A stretch of DNA of 64,000 bases from Phallus indusiatus. Its lineage: Eukaryota > Basidiomycota > Agaricomycetes > Phallales > Phallaceae. Shown here piece after piece: positions 1 to 13,371 of the stretch. The stretch spans positions 1-64,000 of the forward strand of contig JAQFWX010000037.1 in the NCBI GenBank assembly GCA_027605045.1, given 5' to 3'. How positions within the stretch are numbered: position 1 is the first letter of the stretch; the number at the start of each line of letters is the position of its first letter. The notes under the pieces were generated by a model. It was not told the origin of the DNA. It saw only the letters and a list, made by a program, of their open reading frames with translations, and did no database searches. Both the position numbers and the translations under genes were made by a program.

Positions 1-2259
1 TTCATGTGAAGCTATAGAAATACTGAATTCTGGAAGACTCAATCAAAGATGTTTAACATACAGAGAAATGGTGGGGGTGTACCAAGGAGAAACACGAGAG
101 TCACCGAACTTTGAGGTGTGACAATGAGATAGGCGAGAGTTGAAATTTGAAATATTGAACTTAAGTGCCACGATGGCGCTACAGGACATATGAATGCAAA
201 ATGAGCTTGAGATTATATGTACAGAAGAAGGTTCAGAAATCCAGACGTGTCACGGTTGCTTTATAACTTGAACATACCATGAATGATGGTTTGTGACGAA
301 CGGTCATTCATGCAATTACGGACAATTTGGGGCACAACGGGCGACAAAAGCCGGGGATACGCCTTTTTCCTCTTCAGACTTCGTCATGGTAATTGGTACA
401 AGCTCTGGATGGGGGATGGCAGCTGCAACGGTGGGTTATATCCCTCCGTAATAGTATCATGCGGCCCGAGCCTGTAATGAAACACAGTAAGGCTCGACTC
501 ATGATCACAGGACAGATAGTTTGCGTCTCTGAGGATAGCGATTAAGGTGCTGGGGAAACACTTCTGGCAAGTGGGGATGTAAAGACTGAAGACTGGTCCA
601 CTACTGTCGATTCTTGGGGGGAGGCTGGGGGATCTTATTGGCTTCTGAAAGGGGACGTCGCACAATCTAAGGCGAAGGAATTTTGCAAAGTCCATTCTCT
701 GCAAGAATTCGCCCTTTGATTGCAGATAAATGGACGTTATATTTTTTGGATCCCATCTGCAAGAATGGTTGATATACGGAGAAACTCTTGTGTCATTCGA
801 ATTGGTATGCATGGAAAATCAATCGCAAATACGGATCACGATCTTAGAACCATTTTTATTTATTTCATACTAGGAATAGGGGACAGGGACATTAAACAAA
901 TACAGCCAGAAAGGAATCGCTAGTCGACTAGACAATATACGTATTAGCTCTCGACTCGAACTGGTAGAAAAGACCACTCAACAACGTATTAACTCCCACA
1001 TTTGATTGCTGCTGTTACTTGGAAGCTCGGCTTTAATCTGGATTCCTTCATATGAGAGGGAGGGCCCAAGAAGCTTGAAGAAATAAGCATCCAGGGGAAT
1101 GTGTCCACTCCTTCATTCCACATTTTGAGGAACACATTAGAGAGGTGTTGATTTTGAAACAACATTTGAGAAGTTGAGTTGCTTCCTCTTGAGCGGTCAA
1201 CCCACCTATGTAAATAATCTATTGTGAGTAGGCTCTATGGTCCAGTCAACAAGACTTACCCCATCGGGGTGAGCGGCAAGATTGGTAGGCTGGGCATGTG
1301 GATAGATAAAACCACTATTATATGGTTAGCTATCGATGTGAAAGATGACAAAGGGCACTGTTGGTCTTCACCCAGCCATACTTATCTGGAGGACCAGGAA
1401 GTCCAATAATTGGAGCACCTTGTCTGAGCAAAGGATTGACCCACGGTGAGGAAAGTATTGGTGGGGTTGTTCTTGATTGCGTAGACTCCAGATACAAGGG
1501 ACATGATGGGAAGGACGTTTGGGACTAAGAGAGGGAGCCGATCCAAAAGAAATTCCTTGGGACCTCTTTCTACATTTCTGACATATTCCCGACTTGGGAG
1601 GAGCGAAATAGCCTAAGATGCTGTACGGAAGGAGGAACGTTGGAACACTCAAGTACTCAAGTTTGCACCATGCAAACTTGACGGTTGTGGTACTACCGGC
1701 ACGCGACAGGCTGGCTCCCTCTAGCAACAACTTCGCTGTCCCTGAAAGCTACTGCCAAGTGCCATCGTGTCATTTGGTTACCTCCAGTGGCAGTCTTCTG
1801 AAGATATAGTTACCTCCAGTGGCAATCTTCTGAATACATAGTTACCTCCAGTGGCAGTCTTCTGGGGACATGACCTACGTATGTTCTGAATTCCTTAAGG
1901 AAAGAATTCGCCAATGAACGACGTAGGCTCAATCGGTGGGACTCCAGCAAGTCATGGACTTCCGTTTTTCCTACAGTTTCTTTGACCTTCGTAGCTTCTA
2001 TCTCTGCTAATTTCTTCTGACAGGAGCTCGTGATGATGACATTTTTGCCAGTCTGTGTTTGAGAAGAGACGTCTCTAAGAAGGATAGAAGAAGAACAACA
2101 AAGGTGTTATTTGGAAGTAGTTTGCCAAAGCTGTGAAGTTCGTATTCGGGACTAGCAACTACCGATGGTCAAACCTATTCCCAAATCGAAGAAATTACCG
2201 CCACAAAGTGAGTATAAATGCATCCCTAATTTATCCTTTATACGGCACCCTCAGGCGAA
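1..2259. other. Left-edge gene-poor region
   Basis: No convincing gene is visible here. Open frames of up to about 140 codons occur on the minus strand at 384-812 and 1368-1730. Neither shows a recognisable domain, a plausible intron-exon chain or a compositional bias that would set it apart from chance. The only structured element is the short tandem repeat at 1777-1872. The last 150 bases or so should hold the promoter and 5' UTR of the small secreted protein gene starting at 2260. Confidence 0.5.
1777..1872. repeat. Three-copy 32-bp tandem repeat
   Basis: Three head-to-tail units start at 1777, 1809 and 1841. Each opens with GTTACCTCCAGTGGCA and continues with a near-identical TCTTCTG stretch. 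The units differ at one internal base and over their last eight or so bases. No gene overlaps the repeat. It looks like a small minisatellite. Confidence 0.85.
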
Positions 2260-2745
2260 ATGAAGCTACTCATCTCATTCCTTTGCCTACTAGCTGCCGT
2301 CAATGCGACCTCTCTTAATATTAAACGAGAGGAAGAACCAGACTGTGAACTAGCTGGTAAAAGTCTTCCATGTTCAATCTATCAATTGACTCACTGATGC
2401 TTTTGTAGAATGCGTTTTTGCTCTCGCAGCTGCTGTACCAGCGATATCTGCGTGTGCTGACGCTGTAGCTGATCAGAAAGGAAAGGATTCTTGTACGTCT
2501 CCACTAATAAGTTCGGACGTAAAGGTTATTGAGAGACATGCTAGCAACCAACAGCGCAAAGAGTATAGGAGAAGACATCGATTGTCTCGTTGAAGCCGTT
2601 GAATCAGCTGTTGATATCGTGAGTTATCTTATCTAGAATTATTTTTCAACATGAATATATGACTAAAATATATATGCATTCTTTTTAGCCAAAAGACTGC
2701 GCTCCTTGTGTGCAGGCTTTATTCTCGATGGGAACCGAAGCATAA
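2260..2745 (+). CDS. Small secreted cysteine-rich protein
   Basis: Four exons (2260-2356, 2409-2492, 2545-2618, 2689-2745) join in frame to 103 residues. The N-terminus is a clear signal peptide: MK, a Leu/Ile/Phe-rich core and a small-residue cleavage region ending near VNA. A KREEE stretch follows and may be a Kex2-type processing site. The mature part is about 80 residues, alanine/valine-rich, with about six cysteines in spaced pairs (DCELAEC, SAC, DC, DCAPC). This is the layout of small secreted proteins common in Agaricomycetes, some of which are called calcium-binding-protein-like; that assignment is not certain. Introns are 52, 52 and 70 nt with GT-AG ends. A role outside the cell is inferred only from the signal peptide. 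Stop TAA at 2743. Confidence 0.75.
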
Positions 2746-4008
2746 GTAGTACTGTCTGTAAACGTGTCCAACGAACATTTTTGTCTCATTGAATGTTAAC
2801 TGAAACGAAATCCGAATTTTGTGTAGTTCTTTGACAATAATCTGTGTGATTTCGAGAGGGCTGTATTTTTACGCGACCTTCAATGAACCAGTTTGAGAGG
2901 ATATCAAGCAACAAACTTGCTCTTATCCAGTCTTATCACCTCACGGGGCTCGTATAAGGTGAACAAGGAATTCCTGGCAAGAACCTATATGTTAGGAGTG
3001 TTCCCCTCCAAGAAGAGTTTGATATTGGTCCTGGGAATGCTTCGATCTAGCTGCAAGCAGAACTTCTAGGAGATCTTCCCGGGAAGCATAAAACTTCCGA
3101 TAACAAATTCCCCGCAGAATCCTTTTCACCTATATTAATATGGTATGCAGCTCTGTTTATAGCAGAAAAATACATTCCATTGCAACCCTATGAACAGCCC
3201 TTGAGTTGAAATATTTTATCAATTGTACCTTATGTCAACCTGTGTATCGTGGCGAAAGGATCATCTTCCTATTGAAGCGTTACGTTGAGGAAGCTGGATG
3301 ATAGCACAGATAACCGTGACCTCAGTGATACCGGAATCGACGAAATACAAGGAATAAAACGGTAGCGCGAGGAGATAAACATGATGTATTTGGTCAGCTC
3401 ATCGCTGAAGTGATACCAAATTTAGTCCAAGTATTTCCATCAACGATCCAACGAGCCTTAGGAACCTACGAGTATTCTTTTCGTGATGCATGCTCTCGTA
3501 GAATCATCTATCAGCCCCTATATGCACAGCAACGGGTTTGTAAAACGATTTGTTGATAGTAGCACGTTTACCCTTGAGAAGCCTGGCCTTCGCAAGAATG
3601 GCAGAGCCTATACAAACCGACTCGGGCATGCATAATCCATTCAGCCATAGGGGCCCCAGACATCCGGTAGTTCTTTCGACCGATTCAGTGCGGCTGTACT
3701 AACTTGACGACGGGGCATAGGGAACCAAAGACAAGCTTTGGTACTTAAATATAGAATCATCATGATACAGTTGGCACCGAGTCGGCACTCAATTAACTGA
3801 AAGTAATTCTTCGCATTTCACTGTTTACATGAAGCGATACCATTATAGATTACAATACGTATTACACGCTAATAACGGACAAGTAGTCTAATAGAACAAG
3901 TTGAAAAAAAAAACCGATAGCAAAAAAACGACAAAATTAAGGATAAGTAAAGACACCTCCTGAAAAAGATAGGAAAAGGAAAAGAAGAAAATGGGTATAT
4001 GCCAGTAC
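2746..4008. other. Intergenic region, no gene seen
   Basis: About 1.26 kb lies between the secreted protein gene and the 3' end of the cohesin gene. Stops are frequent in all frames and I found no splice-consistent exon chain or RNA gene. The final 100 bases or so before 4009 are A-rich on the plus strand and probably hold the SCC3 3' UTR. Confidence 0.5.
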
Positions 4009-7000
4009 TTATCGACGAACGCGTTTTCGTCGACTCTTCGTACCGGAAGCACTGACATGGCTTCTGGCTGGTGAGATAGCTTGCTCGTTTTCCGGTTCTG
4101 GATCCGAGCCTCTCTCAGAGTCACCGGGAACGGACCTCCGTCTTTTTCTCGCAGGTGAAGTTGAAGATCCATGTCCATTCGTAACAGGGTTTGAAGAGCT
4201 GTTTCCGTTGATATTCACATCACCCTCACCCGGCTCAGCATTTTGTACTACTTCCTTTGCTTTTTTAGCACCAAGACGTTTTGAAGGCGAACGCGTTCGC
4301 GAAGGATGGGGTACTGGCCCGAATACGTCCTCGTCGTCGCCCTCATTCCCAGTAGAGGCAACAGATCCACGACGCCGTCGTGCTCGAGGTTTTGGTCGCG
4401 GTTTTGGACGTGAAGGATTTTCTGGAGCATCACCTTCGGTTGCACTACCAGCTGATTCACCTGCCTCTCCACCTGCTTCATCATCAGTCCCCGATTTTTC
4501 GCCTTTCTTCCGTCTTCTTGGCTTTGAAACGGGGATACCTTGAATTTTTGTAAGTAATAGTTATAAAAAAACATGAAGAAGCCCATACTTTTGTCTTTTT
4601 GCATTATGCTTGTAAGACGCTTCTCATAGGTCCTGTATGGATCCCAAAGCTTCGTCGAATTTACTTGAAGATTCACTTGAGCAACGTATTGATCCAGTTG
4701 CGCTTTACTGAAGACAAAGAAATTATTTTCAACAGATAGAATTCGAAACAAGCTGGCTTACATTGCCAATGCGTCTCGGCTCTCAATTGTAGACAACAGA
4801 TGATACAAAGAGCGGAAAAAGAGAACCGCATGTTTCATCAATTTCTTGTTTTTGACAGCTTCATAGCCGGCACATCGCTTGACAATCCATGAGATGCAAC
4901 TTTTGTGAATGTCAACTATGTGTTCGGTTCCAAGACGTTTGACGATAGAGAGCTGAGCTCCTCGGATAACGAAGCAAGCGGTCAACGCTCGGGCCAAGGC
5001 AACGGTGTTATCGTCTGTACGGACCACGTCGTCCATGAAAAGATTGAACGACTACAGTGGTGATTAGTATGCTATTCGGAACTTGTGCTTTCTTGGATTA
5101 CCTCTTGCAATGATCGAACAATTATCTCAGATACAAGATGCCCTTCTTCCTTAAACATGCCCAAGTCACGTAAAAAATCGATGACTATCTTGATAGTCGA
5201 GTCAAAAGCCATTCCAAATCGGCCGTACTGCGCCAAGACAACAACACAGTGAGTCGGATTTAGTACACCGACACGTAGAGCACGAATGAAAGTTGCCAAA
5301 AGAGAATTTAGGATGTATTCACGCTCGAGCCTTGGTCGTGGTAATACTCGAGGATCTAGGTATTCCGTTTGAGTGACGAGTCCAAATATTTTGAACTGAA
5401 TATATACATACCGACAGAATCCTCACGGTCTCCCTTCGCCATTTTATGAGCTTCATCCTGATCCTTTCTTGTATTTCCATCCTCTTCCCCTGTAGTGCTA
5501 CCGGCTCTACTGGCATCTTCGTCTGTGGTGTACCCGAGGTCCTTTTTGGGATCTTCGAGGTCGTCGGCAAATTGTTCTAATTCAGCTTGAACAAAGCCTG
5601 CGCATCTGTACTGGGTCTGATCATCCATCGTAAGCGGTAAAGCCGAGGGTGACGTATCCGGAGATCCATTAAACAAAATGTGCAGATCCAACAAGTTGTG
5701 GAAGGCCTAGACCGACAATAAGCATGCGTCATGAAATCGTTGGAATTGAAATTCGTACAGCTCGCTTGACGCCTTCGCATGGTTTGGAATCTTTACCAAC
5801 AGCTAACTCTACCACTTTTTCAAGAACAGAATTTCGCTGTTCTTCGAGGACCTCCTTGAACTTTGTGGCATCTTCCGTTAGTTCAGGCTCAAAACTAAGG
5901 AGTCGGGATTTCCATGCCAAATGCAGAGTTAGCAAACGGAGACATTCCTCAATCATCTACGAAGGGTATTTCAAGGAAAAAGTCACCAAAATTAGTCTAT
6001 TTTGTGAAGCCAGAGATGCGTACCACTTCTTCTTCCTTGAAGCCCAGACGGCCTCTTCCAGCCAAAGCATTCATAATATCCCATGCGCTGCTTTGCTTTC
6101 CACCTTCATCCTCTTCCATCCATTGAGTTATATCCCTGAAGGAAGCCAGAGCAACAAGTCGAGCACTAATCGCCCCAAGTTTATGAACTTCGTCTTCGGT
6201 GAAATCGGCCATTTCCAGTTCTTCTCGTCCAGCGACGGCATCACGAAGTGACGTAGATAACTCTTCTTCCAGCTCCAGCTGTTTCGCTGTATTCGTATTA
6301 GTGAGAAGCCGTGCAGACATCAAGTGCTGAATCGCTGTTGTAGCATGATTAAGAGTGATAGGAGACGAATGAGAGTTAAACTGTTTGATAACATCGTCCC
6401 ATAAACTTTCGTAAGCCTAGAGATGTTTTCAGTTGAATAATAGCTTGAGGGTTGTCAATAAAATAACACACCGGAACCATGCGCATTTCCAGATACAAAT
6501 CCAAGTTCAAAAGAGGAGGGATGAAAAGTACATCGGCTATTCTGTTTGAGTCTGTCTGGTGCTTAGCAAACAATCGAGGTAACGCCTTAATTAAGGCTCT
6601 TGTCATGTCCGAAAGAGTTGTCTCTCCTTCCGCCTAGAAAGTACAGATGAGTTACTGGATTACAACCTTGCGATATATTTTTTCGTTACCTTTTTAAGCA
6701 AAGCCTCTTCCCTAGCTTTTCTTAGGCTTGCTATGAAAAGCTGTAAAAGAGCCGATTCTTCGGTTTCTGTGAGTCTCCAAGCGTCGTCAACGTGTTCATC
6801 TTCAACCGCCTTCTTCGCGACTCTTCGAGAGCTTGGACCAACGACGTCGTTTGTTTCTGAAGCAGAGTGGTCAAGGAGCAAGTAATCCAATAAAGTCTCC
6901 CAGTCAGCTATTGGAGGCATGTCTTCCCAGAGCGCGTCGACAGCGAGAGCAATGCGCCCTTTCTGTTGAGCATCAACAAGACGCATGACATCCCTATTCT

Positions 7001-8951
7001 TTGACTCTTCTATGTTCTCATCCATCTCTTCCTCATCTTCTAGGCCTTGTTGAAGTAAACCTTGGCGGGTCCGCTTTCCCCACTTGACAAACAAGGACGC
7101 CAGACATTTAAGACCAACTCGGGTTTTGTCCTTTTTATTCTTTGCTTGCAAAGAATGATCTGACATTCGTTCATCGACGGCTTCAGCCCATACATTCTCC
7201 ACGAATCCGGCAACGGCTTTTCGCACACGAGTTTCCTCATCGTAAATCAGAAGACATAGCTCATCGCGCTGTTCCTCTTCTAGTAAAGAAGCTTTTTCGA
7301 TGAGAATCAAAGTCTGGAGAGTAGCCACCCGAATAGACAGCTCGAGGTCTGATGTCGCCATTTGCATCAACCTTCCTTTAAAGCGATCTGTAAACGATTG
7401 TATAGACGCAGCCGAAGGAGAAGAAAGGTAAAGCGTGTGAAGCGACCTAACAGCCGCCAGGCGAACATGAGAATCCTTGAAAGTCAAATAAGCAAAAAAA
7501 GAGAGAGGCACCGATAAAATTAGCTCACCGTATCTGAAAGAACCCATCCCACATAACGGAAATATTTACCATCCATGAATTGACTGGGATAACTTTTGAA
7601 CCAGGAACCCAGTGCTTGGACGCACTCCGTGCGAATACTGGGATCGTGATCGCGATACCGATGGACGAATACACTATAAAACAATCACAACTGGGTGCTC
7701 TCCGTAACGCACAATAACATACCCATTGAAGAAGTCTTCGATATATTCCGCTACTTTGGCCTTTCTCTTACCGACTTCTTCCGCCTTGGCTTCAAATTCT
7801 TTATCTCGGCCTTTCCCTTTGTTCTTCCCGGCTCGTTTCCGCTCTCCTTCGCGTTGTCGGGTGACAATAGTGTGCTCCTTTTCTATCTCAGCTGCTACTT
7901 GACATAGCGCATTCAATAATTCCATTGCAATCACAGTAGCCGTGTGACGGAAACTCCGAAGTTGAGAGGATGACATTGTTGATACCCACGGAATTAAGGT
8001 AGGAAGTAAATCGGATGTATATAGACTGTCAGTCTCTGTCGCAGCTGAGATGAGGCGATGAAAGAAATCTGATAGCTGTTTCCGTAGCTTTTTGAAAACG
8101 AGCAACTTAGATATTAATGGATATGGAGGAACATTCCGCTATAAGAAGTAATTGATTAGCGGATTTTCAAAAAGATAAAATGTTCTGAAAGGCTGTGGCA
8201 CCTGTTTAAGATTGTCCGTGTAGGTGTCTAAAGTGTCAATTACGCCATCGAGGTCCGCTACTTCAGCAGAAGTTGCAAGTTCATTGCAACCGCACACGCG
8301 CAATATGCAGTTAATTAGATCTTGTAAGGCAAGTTCGGGAGAGCTCGAAAGGGAGTCCAAAAAGTCCTCGACAACAGTTTGAAAATTGGAGGACGGATTC
8401 AGGATTAAGACTGAGAAGAAAAGGTCAAGGGTTTTACGACACAACGATAGACTAAAATGCTTACGGAAAAGCGCGTTATCGTCTGAAACATGGCTTTCTT
8501 TGATGTGAGCTGCAATGTCGATGGACGCGTCGGGCTTTGTTTTTCGGACAGAACCATCCCCTTTGGGTTTTGCAATCCTGGTTTTCTTAGGTGGTGTCGT
8601 TTTGGTTTTAGTCTTGGGTTCATTATTGGCTGCGGCTGGCACTTTGTTTGGTTTATAAGGTTTAGACCTGCGCATGGTGTAGTCGTCCACATCCTCTTCA
8701 TTCTCTTCTTCCTGCGCATCTTCTTGATCTTCTTCGACATCCAATCCTTCCGTAACAGTCTTGTCCGTCGTGTTCCCACCTTCATCGTCTGTGCCGCGTT
8801 TCCTTTTTCGACCACTAGCCCTGGATTCTAGGGCACTAGTCAGCATGAGTAAATGAGGCGATGGGAGCTAATTGCCTTGAGAAAACACTTTCGTGGCCTT
8901 CCTCTCCCTCATCGACCGTCTCAGTTTGGGTGTAGCCTCTGAATCAGACAT
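4009..8951 (-). CDS. SCC3: Cohesin subunit SCC3/STAG (stromalin)
   Basis: Multi-exon gene for the HEAT-repeat cohesin subunit that binds the kleisin and supports cohesin loading in the nucleus. From the N-terminus: an acidic and basic low-complexity tail (RRSMRERK, then KRKRG), a helical STAG domain, the stromalin conserved domain (the segment containing YVGWVLSDTDSHVRLAAVRSL near 7500), further HEAT-like helices through 5.0-7.0 kb, and a basic C-terminal tail (KPRRRKKGEK, ARKRRRS) ending in KSRRKRVRR. Length and order fit fungal Scc3/Psc3. The first exon is 8876-8951. The next intron (8828-8875) needs a GC donor, CAAG|GCAATT, to keep frame. The last intron is removed between the MQKDK and IPVSKPRRR segments near 4.6 kb. 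The ATG at 8951 was chosen because an RRS.RERK start is typical. Other internal exon edges were not all fixed. Confidence 0.92.
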
Positions 8952-9170
8952 TCTGGCTGCCTAGAAGAAAGATAGGGATAGGCAATCTGGTAAGGATCGT
9001 GACAAGACGCGCCTCATACACGCGCGACTAGGCGCCCGTGCACGGCTCCTTTCAAGCTCCCGATTGGTTATAATTGCCCTCAAAAAGTTCAAATTTTCTG
9101 GTGACTTTCATTAATTTATATTTTACACCATTCGATAGCCAATACAATATGAAACCATATTATTCTATTA

Positions 9171-10384
9171 TTACAGTGCAGTTCCTCGTTCGAAGCTCGC
9201 TCTAATCTCGGCTGTGTATTTATCATAATAACGTGCAATCTTGGATGAAAAAGTCTGCATCAACCCAATAAAAAAGAAATAACTGAAAACAAACCTTCTT
9301 ATTGAAGACTCTGTTACGTTCGTTGATGTATGTGATATCTCCATCCTCTTGATTGGGCCTCTTCCTCGAGCGTTTACTTCGTTTATCAAGGCTGTAAACA
9401 AAATAATCAACAAAAAAGTATCACTTTCAGAAGGAAAACAATCATACTCCAAATTCAGCTTAGAAACGACACGATCAATTGCATCTTCCGTAGGCTTGTG
9501 GTCGGCGTATAGCAAAGTATTGGCGTCCCGGTACAAACTTTCCACAGCTAGCTGTTGTTGAACAGACACAGTCTGAACACTATCGCCCTCCGAGGAAGTG
9601 CCGATAGCAGCTTTTTGCGCATTATAAGCTTCTAGATCAGGCTTGATAAGATCTAAATCCTTCTTATATTTTCTCCGAGCAGCATGAGCATCATCTGTTA
9701 AAAAGCCACAGTCAGGACCAGTCATCATCAAACAATAGAACCCATATTACCATGAAACTCGAAATCCGCTCTTGTTTTCTTTCTCTTTAAGCGTTTCTCC
9801 CAAGCATCATTCTCTTCAATCGTATATTGCCAATTCTTCGCTCGTTCCACATCCTCTCCTCGATCTTCCGCGTCGGCTTTCAGTCGCAAGAGCTCATGCA
9901 GCTTGCGCTCCTTCTCCTGTCGCGCAAGTTCTCGTGCTACCGACTTGGTCCTCTGTGACTCAAGGATTAAATCAGCACGATTTTCTTGGGCAGATTGACG
10001 CTATAATAATTGTTTATTAGAGCCAGGTATTAAACAACTGATAGTGATGCGTACCATCCGCTGGCGTAACAATTTCAACTTCTCCGTACGTTCTTCAAGA
10101 GTCGCTTGGGAGGGTGCATCATTACTATCTTGTGCTTCCTCCTCTTCAACCCGCTCTTGTTCTTCGACAGTCTCTTGCTCTTCCATCACCTCGTCTTGTT
10201 TCTCCTCAGCTACTGCAGGAACATCTGTGGCGGGTGCCTCAACCGCCGCGCTCGTGCTAGCTTCAACTTCCATTTCATTTTGCTCGGGAACAGCCTCCTC
10301 AACGACTTCGGTATCAGGTGGAGGTTGTTTGCGAGAACGAGTTGCAGGTGCAGATGTTTTAGCGTTTCTTTTTCGTGGAGGCAT
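9171..10384 (-). CDS. SYF2: Pre-mRNA splicing factor SYF2
   Basis: SYF2 is a component of the Prp19/NineTeen spliceosomal complex. The N-terminal third is a low-complexity Glu/Ala/Val-rich region after MPPRKRNAK. It leads into a charged coiled coil (ERTEKLKLLRQRM, spliced to RQSAQENRADLILESQ), then the SYF2 domain with RAKNWQYTIEENDAWEKR, DDAHAARRKYKKDLD and the family's C-terminal signature NKKIARYYDKYTAEIRASFERGTAL (written here only as its characteristic end). At least four short introns are visible; the one after LRQRM has donor gtacgc. Start ATG at 10384 and stop TAA at 9171-9173. It lies tandem on the same strand as SCC3, about 220 bp upstream of that gene's start. Confidence 0.93.
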
Positions 10385-10883
10385 GATTGTAAGCCTGTTT
10401 GATCAATTCAGTCGCCGAAATGCCGCGTCTGAGTTTCAAAAAATAATATTTAAGCTCAGCCAGAAGTTCATCCGTTCCAATTTTTTCTTCATTCGTACCA
10501 ACATATGTATTCAAACAACCTGTAAGTGTTCTCATTTCATTCCCACTTTCTTGTGATGAAACCTATATCACATTAAAAGTTCAAGCTCAACAGTCTTATG
10601 GATTTATCCAAATGCTGCTTTTTCTGCAATCCTGATTCTACATTCCTGCCCTTTTTTCAAACCTTCATCGCATCGACTAATCAATATTTTTCTCATAGAT
10701 AATTCATTCAACAAGCACTTGTCCATGGTATTATTTTAGAAACGAGATATGTCCCGGCCAAATATCCCTAGAGAAGAATTGATGTCAACGATAGTTGTTT
10801 GGTACTAAAATCAATAAAAAGCTTGCAATTCGTGAACCTATTGTCCCATTAGTCCATCTTTCCAAATTCATACTACCAAGCAC
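10385..10883. other. Intergenic: SYF2 promoter and NADH dehydrogenase 3' region
   Basis: About 500 bp with no gene. The side near 10385 should contain the SYF2 5' UTR and promoter, and the side near 10884 the 3' UTR of the oxidoreductase gene. No RNA gene or repeat was recognised. Confidence 0.5.
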
Positions 10884-13371
10884 TCACCAGTATACAGGCA
10901 CTAATATTCTGTTGGGAACAAGTTCGATCATCAGTGCCCATACCCAGACCTTACTATTTGAACTCAACTTGTTACGCCAACTCAATGTCATGGAAAAGTA
11001 CGCCGACCGCCACAACAACCAAGCGACTCGACTATAAGTTTATTTAAGCAAACGTCCTCAAATTCATTAACCATTGCAAGGTAACACATACCCAAATTCT
11101 TTGGTTTTGAAGCCGCCTTTCGCTTTGGAACGATCATATACGGCTCGCCTGTAACGAAGCTTTAATTCTCTCTTCTCTGAGAAGAACGCAAACCTACCAA
11201 TCTCCAAGATACGCCATCACACCTAAATTTCTAAACGCAAAAGGTTTTTCCGAGGGACGGCCATGCTTTCCAATTGTGTTAAGCTGTTTAGCTACATACT
11301 TCGCTTCCTGATATGCAACTACAAAATACACATTATTATTATTTCGCAAAGAAAAAAACAATCATAAGGCGACTAGCTCACCTTGCGCTGTAGCAGGTAG
11401 CCGCTCTTTTGTACAGACAGCCGCGTCACCTATGGCCCAGATGTCGCTCAACGTCTGACCATCGTCCGCACGAATCACGTTCAATTGCTCGTTTACAAGC
11501 AAACTAATGTGTCATAACATTATTTCAGCAACCGTGAAATCAATGGCGGTAGAACTGACCCTCCTGTCTTTTCGTCCTTGGCTAATTCCTTTATAGATTT
11601 GATCAAGGGATTAGAAGCTAAACCGGTGCTCCAGACGAGTAAACCGAATGGAACTACAGTGCGAATTTGATCATGATATATTTGAAAGAAGAACAATCTT
11701 CTCACCTTCCCCTTCCTCTTTCACGATCATACTCCCCTTTGAAAAAAGTTATCCCCCAAAATGAAAACAACAGTCCGAATTAGCTCACCTTATTCACTTG
11801 TTGAACATGATGTTGAGCTTTGATCGTAATCCCATTCCGTTTGAAGCGATCCGTAGCATACCTATTGGAACACTTTCAAAAAAAGAATTCATTCTCTCAT
11901 CCCAGACGACCCACTTTATGAGTTCCTCATCGAAATTTCCCAAAATTTGAGGAGCAACATCGTAGAGCGTGATTCTTGCCATAGGAGTTAGATGAGGAAA
12001 CGCTCTTTGCAAATCGGTTGCTAGTAGATCATGCAATTCTGCAGCGAATTCCACCCCCTAATAAATTTATCGTTACAGCGAATGAAGATCTGATAAATGC
12101 TTGGGTACCGTTGGTCCCCCGCCGACAATGCAAAAGTGTAACAGTTTTTTCTTTCCATGTCAGACATGATAGGGAGATTCGCTTCTCCGAATACTAACAC
12201 ACAAACCCCAGTGAGTTCAATAATTCTGAAGTTGTTTAATACTCACATTCCAAAATTCGTGTCCGGATAGCCCGAGCATCCCGTATATCTTTCAAAAATT
12301 GCGCATTCTCTTTTACACCAGGAATCCCAAAGGCTTTTTCAAAGCATACAGAAAAGAACCATGAGCCTTTTACATCGCAAGAAGGACGTTTATACCGCTT
12401 ACTTTGAGCGTACGCTCCAACCGCAATAACAAGTCGGTCATAATTTAAAGTGAATTTGGGCCCTACGATTTCATGCCCTCTATCATCTTTCATACCAGCC
12501 GGTTCCCTTCCTCCTTTTTTGTTCTCATGCAGACTGAGCGATGTAGATGGTGTCTAACCGAAAAGAGCTCAATTCAGATATGCTTATTTTGTGCTGTTCC
12601 GCACGACGCACGTACACATATGAGCTCCTTTTTTTGAAAGTCTACGACGGAAACCTTGTCAGCCTTTTCCACTCAAACAATAGCAAAAGAACGCAATGTA
12701 CTGATTTCATCACACCAAGCCAAATAGCTATGCTGTAATATTCATTTAGCTCACAGCTTTTAGCAAATAGTCACATTACATACAGCTTCCGGTGCGAATG
12801 CCCGAACCTTAAATGAAATGTTTGTGTCAAACGAAAGTACTTAAGGCACAGGGTGACTTTCACGAAACTCACCGGCTCCAGGGCTGTTCGATATTCTAAT
12901 GTTCCGACTGCACAACTTGCCAACAACGGTGTAAAAGCAAAATAAGTATTCGCGGACACCATCGTGACTATAGATCGGAAATTCCATTAGAAATAGAAAA
13001 GCACAGAACTAGAACGGAACGAACCGTCTACCCAAAAGGACCATAAAAAATGTTTCAAAATATAGAGTCAGTTCCCGATCCTTGATTGATACTTCTTTAT
13101 GGAAATTACCCCATCTCTTTTTGTCAACTTTCCTTAACACTTCATAACCACCTGAACATTGAACTCGTTTCACGCGACATGATTCAAAACCATGATGCAT
13201 CATAACTCACTTACCCCATCCACTACCCAAAATCACCAAACGAGGTTTTGCTCGGGAAGCCGACGCACTGAACAATCGAACACTGGCACCGCCAGCGGTA
13301 GAACGACCGGGTCCGGAGGCACTGCTGAAGTTCAGAAACGACGTTAGTCTTTGTGAGTTGAGAAGAGGCAT
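10884..13371 (-). CDS. Type II (alternative) NADH:ubiquinone oxidoreductase
   Basis: Single-polypeptide mitochondrial NADH dehydrogenase that passes electrons from NADH to ubiquinone without pumping protons. The N-terminus ([15 protein letters not shown], then Ser/Arg/Ala-rich) looks like a mitochondrial presequence. It is followed by the FAD-binding strand [10 protein letters not shown], split by an intron. Further markers are [27 protein letters not shown], the second (NADH) dinucleotide motif [35 protein letters not shown] and the amphipathic C-terminal region [18 protein letters not shown] that anchors these enzymes to the inner membrane. No EF-hand insert was seen. Around ten introns. 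Start at 13371 gives the presequence; stop TGA at 10884-10886. Internal (NDI-type) versus external (NDE-type) cannot be decided from sequence alone. Confidence 0.93.

Noticed and set aside
3770..3790. TTGGCACCGAGTCGG, resembling the 3' end of a Cas9 guide-RNA scaffold
   Set aside because: About 14 bases match, but there is no matching stem partner, no repeat-spacer array and no cas gene, and the host is a eukaryote. Chance similarity.
5724..6251. 175-codon plus-strand open frame
   Set aside because: Antisense to SCC3 exons, with no domain; the minus-strand HEAT-repeat reading is well supported.
10044..10556. 170-codon plus-strand Ser/Thr-rich open frame
   Set aside because: It is the antisense shadow of the SYF2 N-terminal Glu/Ala-rich exon; the SYF2 reading has family-specific motifs.
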